DNA of 64,000 nt from NCBI RefSeq assembly GCF_008632125.1, contig NZ_VWRN01000068.1, forward strand, positions 1 to 64,000, written 5' to 3'. Below are positions 23,421-32,686 of this stretch, piece after piece (positions within the stretch are counted from its first letter, which is position 1; each line of letters begins with the position of its first letter). This DNA is from Cupriavidus cauae (lineage in GTDB: Bacteria > Pseudomonadota > Gammaproteobacteria > Burkholderiales > Burkholderiaceae). A model generated the notes under the pieces. The model was given only the letters and a program-made list of their open reading frames with translations. It was not told where the DNA came from and did not search any database. The translations under genes were made by a program, and so were the position numbers.

Positions 23421-25910
23421 ATGACGACCCCGGCAGCGCACGGCGACCGCAGCAAGAACGGCGGCAACAACGGCGGCAACAACGGCGGCAAGACCGGCGG
23501 GAAGACCGGCGGCATCGGCGCGCGGCTGCGCCGCAAGGAGGACGACCGATTCCTGCGCGGCCGCGGCGACTATGTCGCCAACCTGCGCATGGTCGGCATG
23601 CGCGATGTCGCGTTCGTGCGCAGTCCGCTGGCGCATGCGCGCATCCGCGGCATCGAGAAGCCCGAAGGGCTGGCCGATGCGGTATTCACGCTGGCCGACC
23701 TCGACGGAGTGCGGCCCATCGTCGCCGACTCGGGGCTCGCCGGCTTCAAGTCGTCGGCGCAGCCGGTGCTCGCCGACGGCAAGGTGCGCCAGGTCGGCGA
23801 GATGATTGCGATGTGCGTGGCCCCGACCCGCGCGCTGGCCGAAGACATTGCGGCGCAGGTCTTCGTCGACTTCGAGGAGCTGCCGGCGGTGGTCGACATG
23901 CTGGCCGCACGCGAGGCCGGCGCGCCGCTCGTGCACGAGCACTGGGGCGACAACGTGTTTCTTTCGACGGCGGTCGGCACGGACGGCGACAACGAGGCCG
24001 CGTTGGCCGCGATCCGCGCGAGCGCGCCGATTCACGTCATCCGCACGCTGCGTACCGCGCGCCAGAGCATGGCGCCGATGGAGGGCCGTGGCGTGGTCGC
24101 CTGGTGGGACCGGCGCCTGGCCCAGCTGGTGGTGGTCACCGCGGCGCAAATGCCGCATATCAACCGCACGGGGTTGGCAGGCTGTCTGGGCCTGGACGAA
24201 GGGCAGGTTCGCGTGATCTCGCCGGACGTCGGCGGCGGCTTCGGCTACAAGGGAATCCTGCTGCCCGAAGAAGTCTGCGTCGCGTGGCTGGCGATGCGGC
24301 TGGAGCAGCCGGTGCGCTGGATCGAGGATCGGCGCGAGCAGCTGACGGCCAACGCGAACTGCCGCGAGCACGCCTATCGCATCGAGGCCTGGGCCGAGCG
24401 CGATGGCCGCCTGCTGGCGGTCGACTGCGAGGCCACGGTGGATTCGGGCTGCTATTCGTCGTACCCGTTCTCGGCCTGCCTGGAGGCCGCACAGGTCGGC
24501 AGCATCCTGCCGGGGCCCTACATGATGGAGCGCTATCGCTGCCGCACCTGGTCGGTGGCGACCAACAAGCCGCCGATCCTGCCATACCGCGGCGTGGCGC
24601 GCACCGGCGTCTGCTTCGCGATCGAGAGCGTGATGGACGCGATCGCGGTCGAGGCGGGGCTGGAACCCCATCAGGTGCGGCTGCGCAATCTGGTGCCGCC
24701 CGAGCGCATGCCGTTCGACAACATCACCGGCAAGCACTTCGACAGCGGCGACTATCCCGAATGCGTGCGACGCGCCGTGGCGGCCATCGATCTGCCGGGC
24801 CTGCGGGCGCGCCAGCAGCGCGGCGAGCCCGACGGGCGCCGCATTGGCGTCGGGTTTGCGGTGTTCTGCGAGCAGGGCGCCCATGGCACTTCCGTCTATC
24901 ACGGCTGGGGCATTCCGATGGTGCCGGGCCGCGAGCCGGCCGTGGTGCGGCTGACGCCGGACGGGGTGCTGGAGATCCGCGCCGGCGTGCATTCGCACGG
25001 GCAAGGCATGGAAACGACGCTGGCGCAGATCGCGCACGAGGTGCTCGGCGTCGACACCGATCAGGTGCGCGTGCTGCTTGGCGATACCGCGATCACGCCG
25101 TACTCCACCGGCACCTGGGGCTCGCGCTCGATCGTGATGGCGGGCGGGGCCGTGGGCCAGGCCTGCAAGCAGTTGCGAACACGGCTGCTGCACATCGGCG
25201 CCCATCTGCTGGGGCTGCCTGTGCCGGCGGCGCGCTGGGAGGACGGGGCGGTGGTGGGCGGCGGTGGCCGCGTGCCGCTGGCCGAGCTCGCCCACGTCTG
25301 GTACCGGCAGCCGCAGAAGTTGCCCGCCGATGTCGATCCTGCGGGGCTGGAGGTCATGACCACCTACCAGGCAACGCGCGATACCGGCACCTTCAGCTAT
25401 GCGTGCCATGCGGTGGCGGTCGCCGTCGATACCGAACTCGGCAAGGTCGAACTGATCGACTACGCGATCGTCGAGGACGGCGGCGTGCTGATCAATCCGA
25501 TGGTGGTCGACGGCCAGGTCTACGGCGGGGCGGCGCAGGGCATCGGCACCGCGCTGTACGAGGAGATGCGCTACAGCGAAGACGGCCAGCCGCAGGCATC
25601 GACGCTGGCCGACTACCTGCTGCCTGGCGCTACCGAAGTGCCTGCGATCCGCATCCACCATATGGAAACGCCGGCGCCCTACACCGAGTTCGGCCAGAAG
25701 GGCATCGGCGAGAGCGGTGCGATCGGCTCGCCCGCGGCGATCGTCAACGCCATCAATGACGCGTTGCGGCCGCTGGGCGCCGAACTGCGCGAGCTGCCGG
25801 CAAGCCCGCGGGCGATCCTCGCCGCGCTCGCCAATGCGCGTGCCAGGGATGTCCGCCACCCCGGCCACTTCAGCCCGATGCCGTCGTCGCCTGCGCAGGT
25901 GGCGGCATGA
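23421..25910 (+). CDS. xanthine dehydrogenase-family molybdopterin-binding (large) subunit
   Basis: An 829-residue catalytic subunit of a molybdenum hydroxylase, cytoplasmic. Molybdopterin contacts include GGGFGYKG (from about residue 271), LPYRGVARTG and GIGESGAIGSP, with the catalytic Glu at 764. The CO dehydrogenase AYxCSFR loop is absent, so CO is not the substrate; aldehydes, purines and N-heterocycles remain possible. The start at 23421 has GGGAGA about 6 bases ahead. Residues 12-32 are a Gly/Asn/Lys array, NGGNNGG...KTGG, from a 12-bp DNA repeat, an insertion before the conserved IGARLRRKEDDRFLRG start. It overlaps the FAD subunit by ATGA. Confidence 0.92.
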   Translation: MTTPAAHGDRSKNGGNNGGNNGGKTGGKTGGIGARLRRKEDDRFLRGRGDYVANLRMVGMRDVAFVRSPLAHARIRGIEKPEGLADAVFTLADLDGVRPIVADSGLAGFKSSAQPVLADGKVRQVGEMIAMCVAPTRALAEDIAAQVFVDFEELPAVVDMLAAREAGAPLVHEHWGDNVFLSTAVGTDGDNEAALAAIRASAPIHVIRTLRTARQSMAPMEGRGVVAWWDRRLAQLVVVTAAQMPHINRTGLAGCLGLDEGQVRVISPDVGGGFGYKGILLPEEVCVAWLAMRLEQPVRWIEDRREQLTANANCREHAYRIEAWAERDGRLLAVDCEATVDSGCYSSYPFSACLEAAQVGSILPGPYMMERYRCRTWSVATNKPPILPYRGVARTGVCFAIESVMDAIAVEAGLEPHQVRLRNLVPPERMPFDNITGKHFDSGDYPECVRRAVAAIDLPGLRARQQRGEPDGRRIGVGFAVFCEQGAHGTSVYHGWGIPMVPGREPAVVRLTPDGVLEIRAGVHSHGQGMETTLAQIAHEVLGVDTDQVRVLLGDTAITPYSTGTWGSRSIVMAGGAVGQACKQLRTRLLHIGAHLLGLPVPAARWEDGAVVGGGGRVPLAELAHVWYRQPQKLPADVDPAGLEVMTTYQATRDTGTFSYACHAVAVAVDTELGKVELIDYAIVEDGGVLINPMVVDGQVYGGAAQGIGTALYEEMRYSEDGQPQASTLADYLLPGATEVPAIRIHHMETPAPYTEFGQKGIGESGAIGSPAAIVNAINDALRPLGAELRELPASPRAILAALANARARDVRHPGHFSPMPSSPAQVAA
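23457..23516. repeat. in-frame 12-bp x 5 repeat in the molybdenum subunit
   Basis: Five 12-base units (AACGGCGGCAAC twice, then AACGGCGGCAAG, ACCGGCGGGAAG, ACCGGCGGCATC) encoding a Gly/Asn/Lys/Thr tract at the N-terminus of the protein. Confidence 0.92.
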
Positions 25911-26737
25911 AGCCGGCGCCGTTCGACTATCGGCGGCCCGACACCGTCGAAGCGGCGCTCGCCGCGCTCGCCGGCAGCAATGGCGTTGCCAAGGCCGTCG
26001 CCGGTGGCCAGTCGCTTGGCCCGATGCTGAACCTGCGGCTGGCACAGCCGGCCGAGCTGATCGATCTGGGCGGCATCGCGGCACTGCGCGAATGCCTCGA
26101 CGCGGGCACGTCGGTGCAACTGGGCGCCGGCATCACCCATGCGCAGATCGAGGACGGGCGCATTCCCGATCCGAGCCGCGGCCTGATGTCCTTCGTCGCG
26201 CGCGGCATCGCTTATCGGGCCGTGCGCAACCGCGGCACACTGGGCGGCAGCCTGGCCCATGCCGACCCGGCGGCCGACTGGATCAACGTGATGGCGCTGC
26301 TCGACTCCACCTGCATCGTGATGGGCCCGCGCGGCCAGCGCGAGATCGCGCAGCGCGACTGGATGGTCGGCGCATTCACCACGGCGCTGGCGGATGACGA
26401 AGTGCTGCTCGGGGTCCGCATCGCGCGCTTGAGCCCCGGCGCGCGCTGGAGCTACTACAAGGTCAACCGCAAGCCGGGCGAATTCGCCGAGGCGATCTGC
26501 GCCTTCGTCGACGACGGCGCACAGGGTAGGCGTCGCGCGGTGATCGGCGCCATCGACGGCGCGCCGTTCGTGATCGCCGACGCCGGCGCGCTGATCGAGC
26601 GCTGGGACGAAGCGCTGGCGCACCGCCACCTGTGCGAGGCCGGGCTCGAGCCCGGCACGCTTGAATACCAACTCCACGCGGTGGCGTTGCGGCGCGCCGC
26701 CGCGGCGCTGGCTGTCTTTACCGGAGAAGGCGCATGA
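25907..26737 (+). CDS. xanthine dehydrogenase-family FAD-binding (medium) subunit
   Basis: A 276-residue CoxM-type flavoprotein that passes electrons from the iron-sulfur subunit to the acceptor. The two FAD motifs are clear: AGGQSLGPMLNLRLAQP (about residues 32-48) and RGTLGGSLAHADPAAD (about 108-123). The C-terminal CO-dehydrogenase flavoprotein domain follows. Length is normal (about 270-290). Start and stop overlap both neighbours by 4 bases (ATGA), so the three subunits are translationally coupled in the order large-medium-small, as in cox clusters. Confidence 0.93.
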   Translation: MKPAPFDYRRPDTVEAALAALAGSNGVAKAVAGGQSLGPMLNLRLAQPAELIDLGGIAALRECLDAGTSVQLGAGITHAQIEDGRIPDPSRGLMSFVARGIAYRAVRNRGTLGGSLAHADPAADWINVMALLDSTCIVMGPRGQREIAQRDWMVGAFTTALADDEVLLGVRIARLSPGARWSYYKVNRKPGEFAEAICAFVDDGAQGRRRAVIGAIDGAPFVIADAGALIERWDEALAHRHLCEAGLEPGTLEYQLHAVALRRAAAALAVFTGEGA

Positions 26738-27231
26738 CACTCCCCATGCCTGTCGAACTGTGTGTCAACGGCGAGCGTGTCAGCGCCGCCATCGAGCCCC
26801 GCACGCACCTGGCCGACTTCCTGCGCGAACACCTGAACCTGACAGGCACCAATCTCGGCTGCGAGCAGGGCGTCTGCGGCGCCTGCACGTTGCAGGTCGA
26901 CGGCGTGCCGACGCGCTCGTGCACCGTGCTGGCCGTCAGCTGCACCGGCGCCGAGGTACGCACCATCGAGGACTTCGATGCCGACCCCGTGATGGCGCAA
27001 CTGCGCGAAGCCTTCAGCGCCGAACACGCGCTGCAATGCGGATATTGCACGCCGGGCATGCTGGCCACCGCGCGTGACATCGTGCTGCGGCTGCCGGATG
27101 CCGACGATGCGCGCGTCCGTCACGAGCTTGCCGGCAACCTGTGCCGCTGCACCGGCTATGTCGGCCTGGTGCGGGCGATACGCAGCGTGCTCGATGCCCG
27201 CAAGACCGCCGGCGCGGTCAATCGCACCTGA
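26734..27231 (+). CDS. xanthine dehydrogenase-family 2Fe-2S (small) subunit
   Basis: A 165-residue protein with two [2Fe-2S] clusters. The N-terminal plant-ferredoxin cluster is CEQGVCGAC (C43, C48, C51) plus C63. The C-terminal four-helix cluster is CGYCTPG and LCRCTGY. It relays electrons from molybdenum to FAD. All eight cysteines are present. The hydroxylase is therefore a complete heterotrimer, unlike the nicotinate dehydrogenase further right, which lacks an FAD subunit and uses cytochrome c. Confidence 0.94.
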   Translation: MTLPMPVELCVNGERVSAAIEPRTHLADFLREHLNLTGTNLGCEQGVCGACTLQVDGVPTRSCTVLAVSCTGAEVRTIEDFDADPVMAQLREAFSAEHALQCGYCTPGMLATARDIVLRLPDADDARVRHELAGNLCRCTGYVGLVRAIRSVLDARKTAGAVNRT

Positions 27232-27294
27232 CCAGAACCCGCGGGAACCGACACGACACGCTACCGAGGCGACCCACAGGAGGCTGAGCCCCGC

Positions 27295-27963
27295 ATGGAA
27301 CTCCAACAAACGATCTTGCTGCCGTTCGCGCGCGACGCGGTATGGCGCTGCTTCCGCGATACCGAGGGCGTGATCGCCTGCCTGCCCGGGGCGTCGCTGT
27401 CGGCGCCGCCACGAGACGGCCGGTTGCCCCTGACGATGACCGTCAAGCTCGGGCCCATCGTCGCGGTCTTCGCCGGCGACGGCGAGATGCGCCTGGACGA
27501 TGCCGATTACCGTGGCGCGGTGACAGGCACCGGTGCGGACCGCAAGAGCGGCTCGCGCGTCAAGGGCGAGGCCGCGTTCTCGCTGCATGACGTCGCGGAC
27601 GCGACCGGCGGGCCCGCCACGCGCGTCGACATCGCGGTCGACTATGCGATCGCCGGCAGCCTGGCGCAGTTCTCGCGAGGCGGCATCGTCCGCGAGCTGG
27701 CCGCCCGGCTGACCGAGGCCTTTGCCGCCAACCTGCGCCGCAAGCTCGAAGCCGAGGCCGGACCGGCCGTTACCGTTGCGGCGGCTCCCACGGTAGCCGC
27801 CTTCGCCGCGGCCGAGCCGCCTGCCTTTGTCGACACGGCGCCTGCGCCGTCGAGGCAGGCGCCAGCCAGTGCGCCGGCCAGTGCGCCGCTCGACCTCAAT
27901 GCCCTGTTCTGGCCCGCGCTGTGGGCCCGCCTGCGGCAGTGGCTGTCGTTTGGCCGCCGCTGA
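27295..27963 (+). CDS. CoxG-like SRPBCC protein with a C-terminal anchor
   Basis: A 222-residue protein. Residues 1-150 are a CoxG-type SRPBCC domain (ELQQTILLPFARDAVWRCF, EGVIACLPGASL, GEMRLDDADYRGAVTG). CoxG proteins accompany molybdenum hydroxylases and, in CO oxidisers, tether the enzyme to the membrane or carry quinone. After an Ala/Pro-rich linker (about 155-195) the tail LNALFWPALWARLRQWLSFG is hydrophobic and amphipathic, suitable for membrane contact. It lies 63 bases after the iron-sulfur subunit. A role in linking this hydroxylase to the respiratory chain is inferred. Confidence 0.85.
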   Translation: MELQQTILLPFARDAVWRCFRDTEGVIACLPGASLSAPPRDGRLPLTMTVKLGPIVAVFAGDGEMRLDDADYRGAVTGTGADRKSGSRVKGEAAFSLHDVADATGGPATRVDIAVDYAIAGSLAQFSRGGIVRELAARLTEAFAANLRRKLEAEAGPAVTVAAAPTVAAFAAAEPPAFVDTAPAPSRQAPASAPASAPLDLNALFWPALWARLRQWLSFGRR

Positions 27964-28021
27964 GTTTGCCGTCCCTTTCCCTGATTCGCTCCGCAAGACC
28001 TGTCCCGTGACGAGGTATTCC

Positions 28022-29215
28022 ATGACTCCCAAGCTGATCCGTACCGCGCTGCTGTCCGCGCTCCTGATGGGCGCCACCGCGCTGGCCCAGGCCCAGTCCA
28101 CCATCCGCATCGGCGCGCCGCTCGCGTTGACCGGAGGCCTGGCCGACGAAGGCAAGAAGCAGCAGGTCGCCTATGACATGTGGCTCAAGCGGGTCAACGC
28201 GGCCGGCGGCATCAATGTCGGCGGCACCCGGCGCAAGGTGGAGCTGATCACCTACGATTACCAGTCCGACGAGAAGCGCGCGCAGCAGATGGCCGAGAAG
28301 CTGATCACGCAGGACAAGGTCGAATTCCTGACCGCGCCCTTCGGCTCCGGACATACCAAGGTTGTCGCGGGCGTGGCCGAGCGCTATGGCATTCCCGTCA
28401 TGGCGTCGGCCGCGTCGTCGGAGTCGGTGTTCGACCAGGGCTACAAATACCTGTTCGGCACGCTGGCACCGAACGGCGGCCTGGTCGATTCGATGATCCG
28501 CACCTTCACCGCACAGATGCCCACGGTCAAGAAGATCGCGATCCTCGGCCGCGAGGACGTGTTTCCGCGCTCGATGGCCGCGACCATGAAGGCACATGCC
28601 GAGAAGGCCGGGCTCAAGGTCGTCCACAACGAATATTTCCCGGTGGGAGCGCTCGACCATTCCGCGTCGCTGTCGCGCATCAAGGCATCGGGCGCCGAGT
28701 GGATCTATATCACCGGCTACACCAAGGACCTGATCCTGGTGCGCAAGCAGATGGCCGATCTGGGCACGACCGCGCCGATCATCACGATGATCACCGGTCC
28801 GGCCTACCGCGAGTTCATCGATGCGCTGGGCCCGCTCGCCAACAACGTCAGCAGCGCGACCTGGTGGCATCCGTCGTCGCAATACAAGGCGGACGATGTG
28901 TTCGGTTCGACCAAGGCGTTCTACGACGAGTTCGTCGCCCGCGAGAAGCACGACCCCGACTATGTGCACGCCTCCGCGGCGGCGGCGCTGATCGCGCTGC
29001 AGAAGGCCATCGAGAAGGCGGGCAGCACGCAGGGCGCCAAGGTGCGCGACGCGCTGGCCTCGCTCGATGCGATGACGTTCTACGGCCCGGTCAAGTTCGG
29101 CCCCAATGGCATGAATGCCGGGCGCGACCTGCCGATCATCCAGGTCCAGTCGGGCAAGGTGGCCGTGCTGTATCCGCAAGCCGTCAAGCAGGCCGACCTC
29201 GTCGCCGTGCGCTGA
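28022..29215 (+). CDS. HAAT-family ABC transporter substrate-binding protein 1
   Basis: A 397-residue periplasmic binding protein of the LivJ/LivK type. The signal peptide ends ALAQAQ (about residue 25); the mature part starts STIRIGAPLALTGGLADEGKKQ. Other Peripla_BP_6 landmarks are VELITYDYQSDEKRAQQMAE and GIPVMASAASSESVFDQGYKY. These receptors bind amino acids, amides, ureas, purines or aromatic acids; in this operon the ligand should be the substrate of the hydroxylase/amidohydrolase pair. It lies 58 bases after coxG and opens a complete five-gene importer. Confidence 0.9.
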   Translation: MTPKLIRTALLSALLMGATALAQAQSTIRIGAPLALTGGLADEGKKQQVAYDMWLKRVNAAGGINVGGTRRKVELITYDYQSDEKRAQQMAEKLITQDKVEFLTAPFGSGHTKVVAGVAERYGIPVMASAASSESVFDQGYKYLFGTLAPNGGLVDSMIRTFTAQMPTVKKIAILGREDVFPRSMAATMKAHAEKAGLKVVHNEYFPVGALDHSASLSRIKASGAEWIYITGYTKDLILVRKQMADLGTTAPIITMITGPAYREFIDALGPLANNVSSATWWHPSSQYKADDVFGSTKAFYDEFVAREKHDPDYVHASAAAALIALQKAIEKAGSTQGAKVRDALASLDAMTFYGPVKFGPNGMNAGRDLPIIQVQSGKVAVLYPQAVKQADLVAVR

Positions 29216-29239
29216 CACGGACCGCCGGAAGCCACCGCC

Positions 29240-30103
29240 ATGAGTCTCTACGCACAAATCGTCGTCAACGGCCTGATGCTGGGCGCGCTGTACGCCTGCA
29301 TCGCCGTCGGCTTTTCGCTGGTCTGGGGCGTGCTGAACGTGATCAACATGCTGCACGGGTCGTTCATCGTGCTGGGGGGCTATCTGGCCTACTTCGCGTG
29401 GCTGCACTGGCAGGTCAGTCCCTTCGTGATGCTGCTGGTGGTATCGGTGGGATTGTTCCTGCTCGGCTTCCTGCTGCAGTACGGGCTGGTCAACCGGGTC
29501 GTGTCGCAGCCGGTGCTGACCACGCTGACGCTGACCTTCGGCCTGGACATGATCCTCTACAACCTGATGAACGTGTGGTTCGACGCGACGCCGCGCCGGA
29601 TTTCGCTGGACCTTGGGCGGCTGGACCTGAACGGCGTGATCGTGCCGAACGACCGGCTGCTGGCGATGCTGCTGGCGCTGGCGATGACCGGCGTGCTCTA
29701 TCTGGTGCTGCGCAGCTCGCGCATCGGCCGCGCGATCGTCGCGGTGCGGATGGACCGTGATGCCGCCACGCTGATGGGCATTCGCGTGGGCCGCGTCTAC
29801 GCGATCACGTTCGGCATCGGCGCGCTGATGGCCGGCGCCTGCGGCGTGCTGATGTCGGTGGTGTTCCCGATCACCACCAATATCACCGGGCTGCTGCTCG
29901 GCAAGGCCTTCGTGATCTGCGTGATCGGCGGGCTCGGCACGGTGCCGGGCGCGCTGGTCGGCGGCCTCGCACTGGGGCTGATCGAGAGTGTGGCGGGCAA
30001 CTTCCTGGGGGCGCAGAGCGCGATCCTGGTCGGCTCGCTGCTGATGCTGGTGCTGTTGATGACGCGGCCCACCGGGCTGATCGGCAAGCGAGGGTACCAA
30101 TGA
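29240..30103 (+). CDS. branched-chain-type ABC permease, LivH-like
   Basis: A 287-residue inner-membrane permease with about eight hydrophobic helices. Family landmarks are NGLMLGALYACIAVGFSLVW and VLNVINMLHGSFIVLGGYLA at the N-terminus and VCVIGGLGTVPGALVGGLAL-like sequence (VIGGLGTVPGALVGG) near the C-terminus, which forms the contact with the ATPase. It pairs with the LivM-like permease, overlapping its start by ATGA. Confidence 0.92.
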   Translation: MSLYAQIVVNGLMLGALYACIAVGFSLVWGVLNVINMLHGSFIVLGGYLAYFAWLHWQVSPFVMLLVVSVGLFLLGFLLQYGLVNRVVSQPVLTTLTLTFGLDMILYNLMNVWFDATPRRISLDLGRLDLNGVIVPNDRLLAMLLALAMTGVLYLVLRSSRIGRAIVAVRMDRDAATLMGIRVGRVYAITFGIGALMAGACGVLMSVVFPITTNITGLLLGKAFVICVIGGLGTVPGALVGGLALGLIESVAGNFLGAQSAILVGSLLMLVLLMTRPTGLIGKRGYQ

Positions 30104-31101
30104 ACGCCAACCGTTCCCGCTTCCCCGCGCGCGGCGCGCATCTGCTGTTCGCCGGCGGCGTGCTGTTGCTGGCCGCGATGCCGTTCCTGGCCGACAACTA
30201 CTTCGTGCGGCTCGCCACGTTCGTCTGCATGTACGGCGCGCTGGCGCTGTCGTGGAACTTCATCGGCGGCTATGCCGGCTATCCGTCGTTCTCCACCGCG
30301 GCCTTTGTCGGCCTGGGCAGCTATGTCGGCGGCCTGCTGCAGAACGCGGGCGTGCCGATGGTGCTCGCCTGGCTGGGCGCGACCGTGTTCGTCAGCCTGT
30401 TCGCCGCGTTGCTTGGCGGCGCAATCCTGCGGATGAAGGGCCATTACTTCGCGATCGGGTCGATCACGCTGGTCGAGGTGCTGCGCATGGTCGCCTCGCT
30501 GTGGGTCGATGTGACCGGCGGCGGTGACGGGCTCAATATCCGCATCCTCGGCGGCGGCCCGGACTTCGCCGGCCGTGTCTTCCTGTACGCGATGCTGGCG
30601 GTGATGCTGTGCGCGTGGGCCACCACGCTGGCGGTCGAGCGCTCGCGGCTCGGCTTCGGCCTGCGCTGCATCAGCCAGAACGAGGAGGCCGCCGATATGG
30701 TTGGCATCGACACCAACCGCTACAAGACCGCGGCCTACACACTGTCGGCCGTCTATTGCGGCACCGTCGGCGCCATCTACGCGTCGTGGGTCTCGTATAT
30801 CGCGCCGACCGACGCGTTCGGCATCCTGCTGACGCTGAAGGTGCCCGTGATGGCGATGCTGGGAGGACTTGGCACAGTGTACGGGCCGCTGGTCGGCGCC
30901 ACCGCCTTCGTGCTGATGGAGGAAACCATCTGGGCGCGCTTTCTCGACTACCACCAGGCGATCCTCGGCGTGGTGATCGTGCTGCTGATCTTCTTCCTGC
31001 CGGGCGGCCTGCTGAAGATCGACTATCGGCGCGGGCTGGCACGCATCCGATCGGCCGCCTGGGCGCGCGCCGGCCGCGCCACCGCGACGGAGGTGCGCTG
31101 A
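30100..31101 (+). CDS. branched-chain-type ABC permease, LivM-like
   Basis: A 333-residue second permease of the importer. MYGALALSWNFIGGYAGYPS and AFVGLGSYVGGLL are the usual LivM opening; RCISQNEEAADMVGIDTNRYK and VMAMLGGLGTVYGPLVGATA form the coupling region. The C-terminal 25 residues are basic and cytoplasmic. Its stop shares one base with the start of the first ATPase (TGATG). Confidence 0.92.
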   Translation: MNANRSRFPARGAHLLFAGGVLLLAAMPFLADNYFVRLATFVCMYGALALSWNFIGGYAGYPSFSTAAFVGLGSYVGGLLQNAGVPMVLAWLGATVFVSLFAALLGGAILRMKGHYFAIGSITLVEVLRMVASLWVDVTGGGDGLNIRILGGGPDFAGRVFLYAMLAVMLCAWATTLAVERSRLGFGLRCISQNEEAADMVGIDTNRYKTAAYTLSAVYCGTVGAIYASWVSYIAPTDAFGILLTLKVPVMAMLGGLGTVYGPLVGATAFVLMEETIWARFLDYHQAILGVVIVLLIFFLPGGLLKIDYRRGLARIRSAAWARAGRATATEVR

Positions 31102-31895
31102 TGGGCAAGCTGCTGGAGGTCCAGGCACTGGACAAGCATTTCGGCGGGTTGCATGCGACCCGCGAGGTCAGCTTCGCGCTGGAGGAAGGCGAGATCGTCG
31201 GACTGATCGGACCGAACGGCGCGGGCAAGACCACGCTGGTCAATCTGATCACCGGCGTGGTGCGCGCCGACGGCGGCTCGGTGGTGTTCCGCGGCCGGGA
31301 CGTGACCGCGCAGCGGCCGTGGCAGGCGGCCCGCAGCGGCCTGGCGCGGACCTTCCAGATCGTGCAGCCGTTTCCGCAGATGACGGTGCTCGAGAACGTC
31401 TGCGCCGGCGCGCTGTTCGCGGGCCACGCGGCGAGCCTGGCGCAGGCCGAGCGCGACGCGATGGACCATCTCGAATTCGTCGGCCTCGCGCACGAGGCGC
31501 GGCGCCCGGCCACCGCGCTGACGCTGCCGTCGCGCAAGCGGCTGGAACTGGCCAAAAGCCTGGCGATGCGGCCGCGCCTGCTGCTGCTCGACGAGGTCAA
31601 CGCGGGGCTGAACAGCGCCGAGATCGACCAGGCGCTGGCGTTGATGCGCGCGATCGCGGCGCGCGGCGTCACCATCCTGCTGATCGAACATCTGATGAAG
31701 GTCGTGATGTCCCTGAGCCAGCGCATCCTGGTGCTGCATCAGGGCGAACTGATCGCGCAGGGCGAGCCGCAGGCCGTGATCCGCGACGCGCGCGTGGTGG
31801 AGGCCTATCTGGGCAGCAAGTTTGCCGCGCGCCAGGCGGCGCATGGCGTAGCCGCGACGCCGGCGGCGGACACCACCACGGAGGTCCACCGATGA
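31101..31895 (+). CDS. ABC transporter ATP-binding protein, LivG-like
   Basis: A 264-residue ATPase of the importer. Walker A is GPNGAGKTT (about residues 36-44), followed by the LivG-specific ARTFQIVQPFPQMTVLENV. The ABC signature position reads TLPSRKRLELAKSLA instead of LSGGQ-like; Walker B is LLLLDEVNAGL. Note E-V-N in place of the usual E-P-T after the Walker B glutamate. A 20-residue C-terminal tail follows the last conserved helix. It overlaps LivF by 4 bases. Confidence 0.9.
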   Translation: MGKLLEVQALDKHFGGLHATREVSFALEEGEIVGLIGPNGAGKTTLVNLITGVVRADGGSVVFRGRDVTAQRPWQAARSGLARTFQIVQPFPQMTVLENVCAGALFAGHAASLAQAERDAMDHLEFVGLAHEARRPATALTLPSRKRLELAKSLAMRPRLLLLDEVNAGLNSAEIDQALALMRAIAARGVTILLIEHLMKVVMSLSQRILVLHQGELIAQGEPQAVIRDARVVEAYLGSKFAARQAAHGVAATPAADTTTEVHR

Positions 31896-32680
31896 ACGTC
31901 CAAACCCGCGTCGCCATGGGCGCTCGCACCAGTGCCGCGCCCGCCGGCGCCGCCGCGCCCCTCAACACGCCGCTGCTGGAGATTGCCGGGCTGCGCGCCG
32001 GCTACGGCGACGTGCAGGTGCTGTGGGGCATCGACCTGCAGGTGCCGGCCGGCGAGATCACCTGCATCGTCGGCTCCAACGGCGCCGGCAAGTCCACGCT
32101 GCTGCGGACGATCTCCGGCATGGTCAAGCCCTCGGGCGGGCGACTCGCGTTTGCCGGCAAGGACATGACCGGCGCCAGTCCCGACGCGATGCTGCGCGCC
32201 GGCGTCGCGCATGTGCCCGAAGGGCGGCGGCTGTTCCGCGGCCTGTCGATACGCGACAACCTGCTGCTTGGCGCGTATCTGCGCAGCGACAGCCGCGCCG
32301 ACATCGAGGCAGACCTCGACTTCGTCTTCACCATGTTTCCGATCCTGAAGACGCGCCAGAAGCAGGATGCCACCACGCTGTCCGGCGGCGAGCAGCAGAT
32401 GTGCGCGATCGGTCGCGGCATCATGTCGCGCCCGCAACTGCTGATGATCGACGAGCTGTCGCTGGGGCTGGCCCCGCGTGCGGTCGAGAACCTGGGCGAG
32501 GCGCTGCTGCAGATCAACCGCGCGGGGCTGACCATCCTGCTGGTCGAGCAGGATGTGCTGACGGCGTTCGAGCTGGCCCGCCATGCAAACGTGGTCGAGA
32601 CCGGACGCATCTCGCTTGCAGGCGACACGCGCGTGCTGGCCGACGATCCCCGTGTGCGCCAGGCCTATATGGGGATGTGA
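31892..32680 (+). CDS. ABC transporter ATP-binding protein, LivF-like
   Basis: A 262-residue second ATPase. Walker A is GSNGAGKST, then VPEGRRLFRGLSIRDNLLLG typical of LivF; signature LSGGEQQM; Walker B LLMIDELSLGLAP; H-loop replaced by LVEQDVLTAFELA (Gln, normal for LivF). The first 25 residues are a low-complexity Ala-rich extension before LLEIAGLRAGYGDVQV. It completes the importer and lies 6 bases before the DUF1116 gene. Confidence 0.92.
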   Translation: MNVQTRVAMGARTSAAPAGAAAPLNTPLLEIAGLRAGYGDVQVLWGIDLQVPAGEITCIVGSNGAGKSTLLRTISGMVKPSGGRLAFAGKDMTGASPDAMLRAGVAHVPEGRRLFRGLSIRDNLLLGAYLRSDSRADIEADLDFVFTMFPILKTRQKQDATTLSGGEQQMCAIGRGIMSRPQLLMIDELSLGLAPRAVENLGEALLQINRAGLTILLVEQDVLTAFELARHANVVETGRISLAGDTRVLADDPRVRQAYMGM

Positions 32681-32686
32681 GGCGGC

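Noticed and set aside
23421-27963. Carbon monoxide dehydrogenase (coxLMS-coxG)
   Set aside because: Gene order fits, but the large subunit has LPYRGVARTG in place of the AYxCSFR active-site loop, so it is a different molybdenum hydroxylase.
28022-32680. True leucine/isoleucine/valine importer
   Set aside because: The receptor and operon context (molybdenum hydroxylase, amidohydrolase) argue for another ligand; Liv-like names here mark family only.
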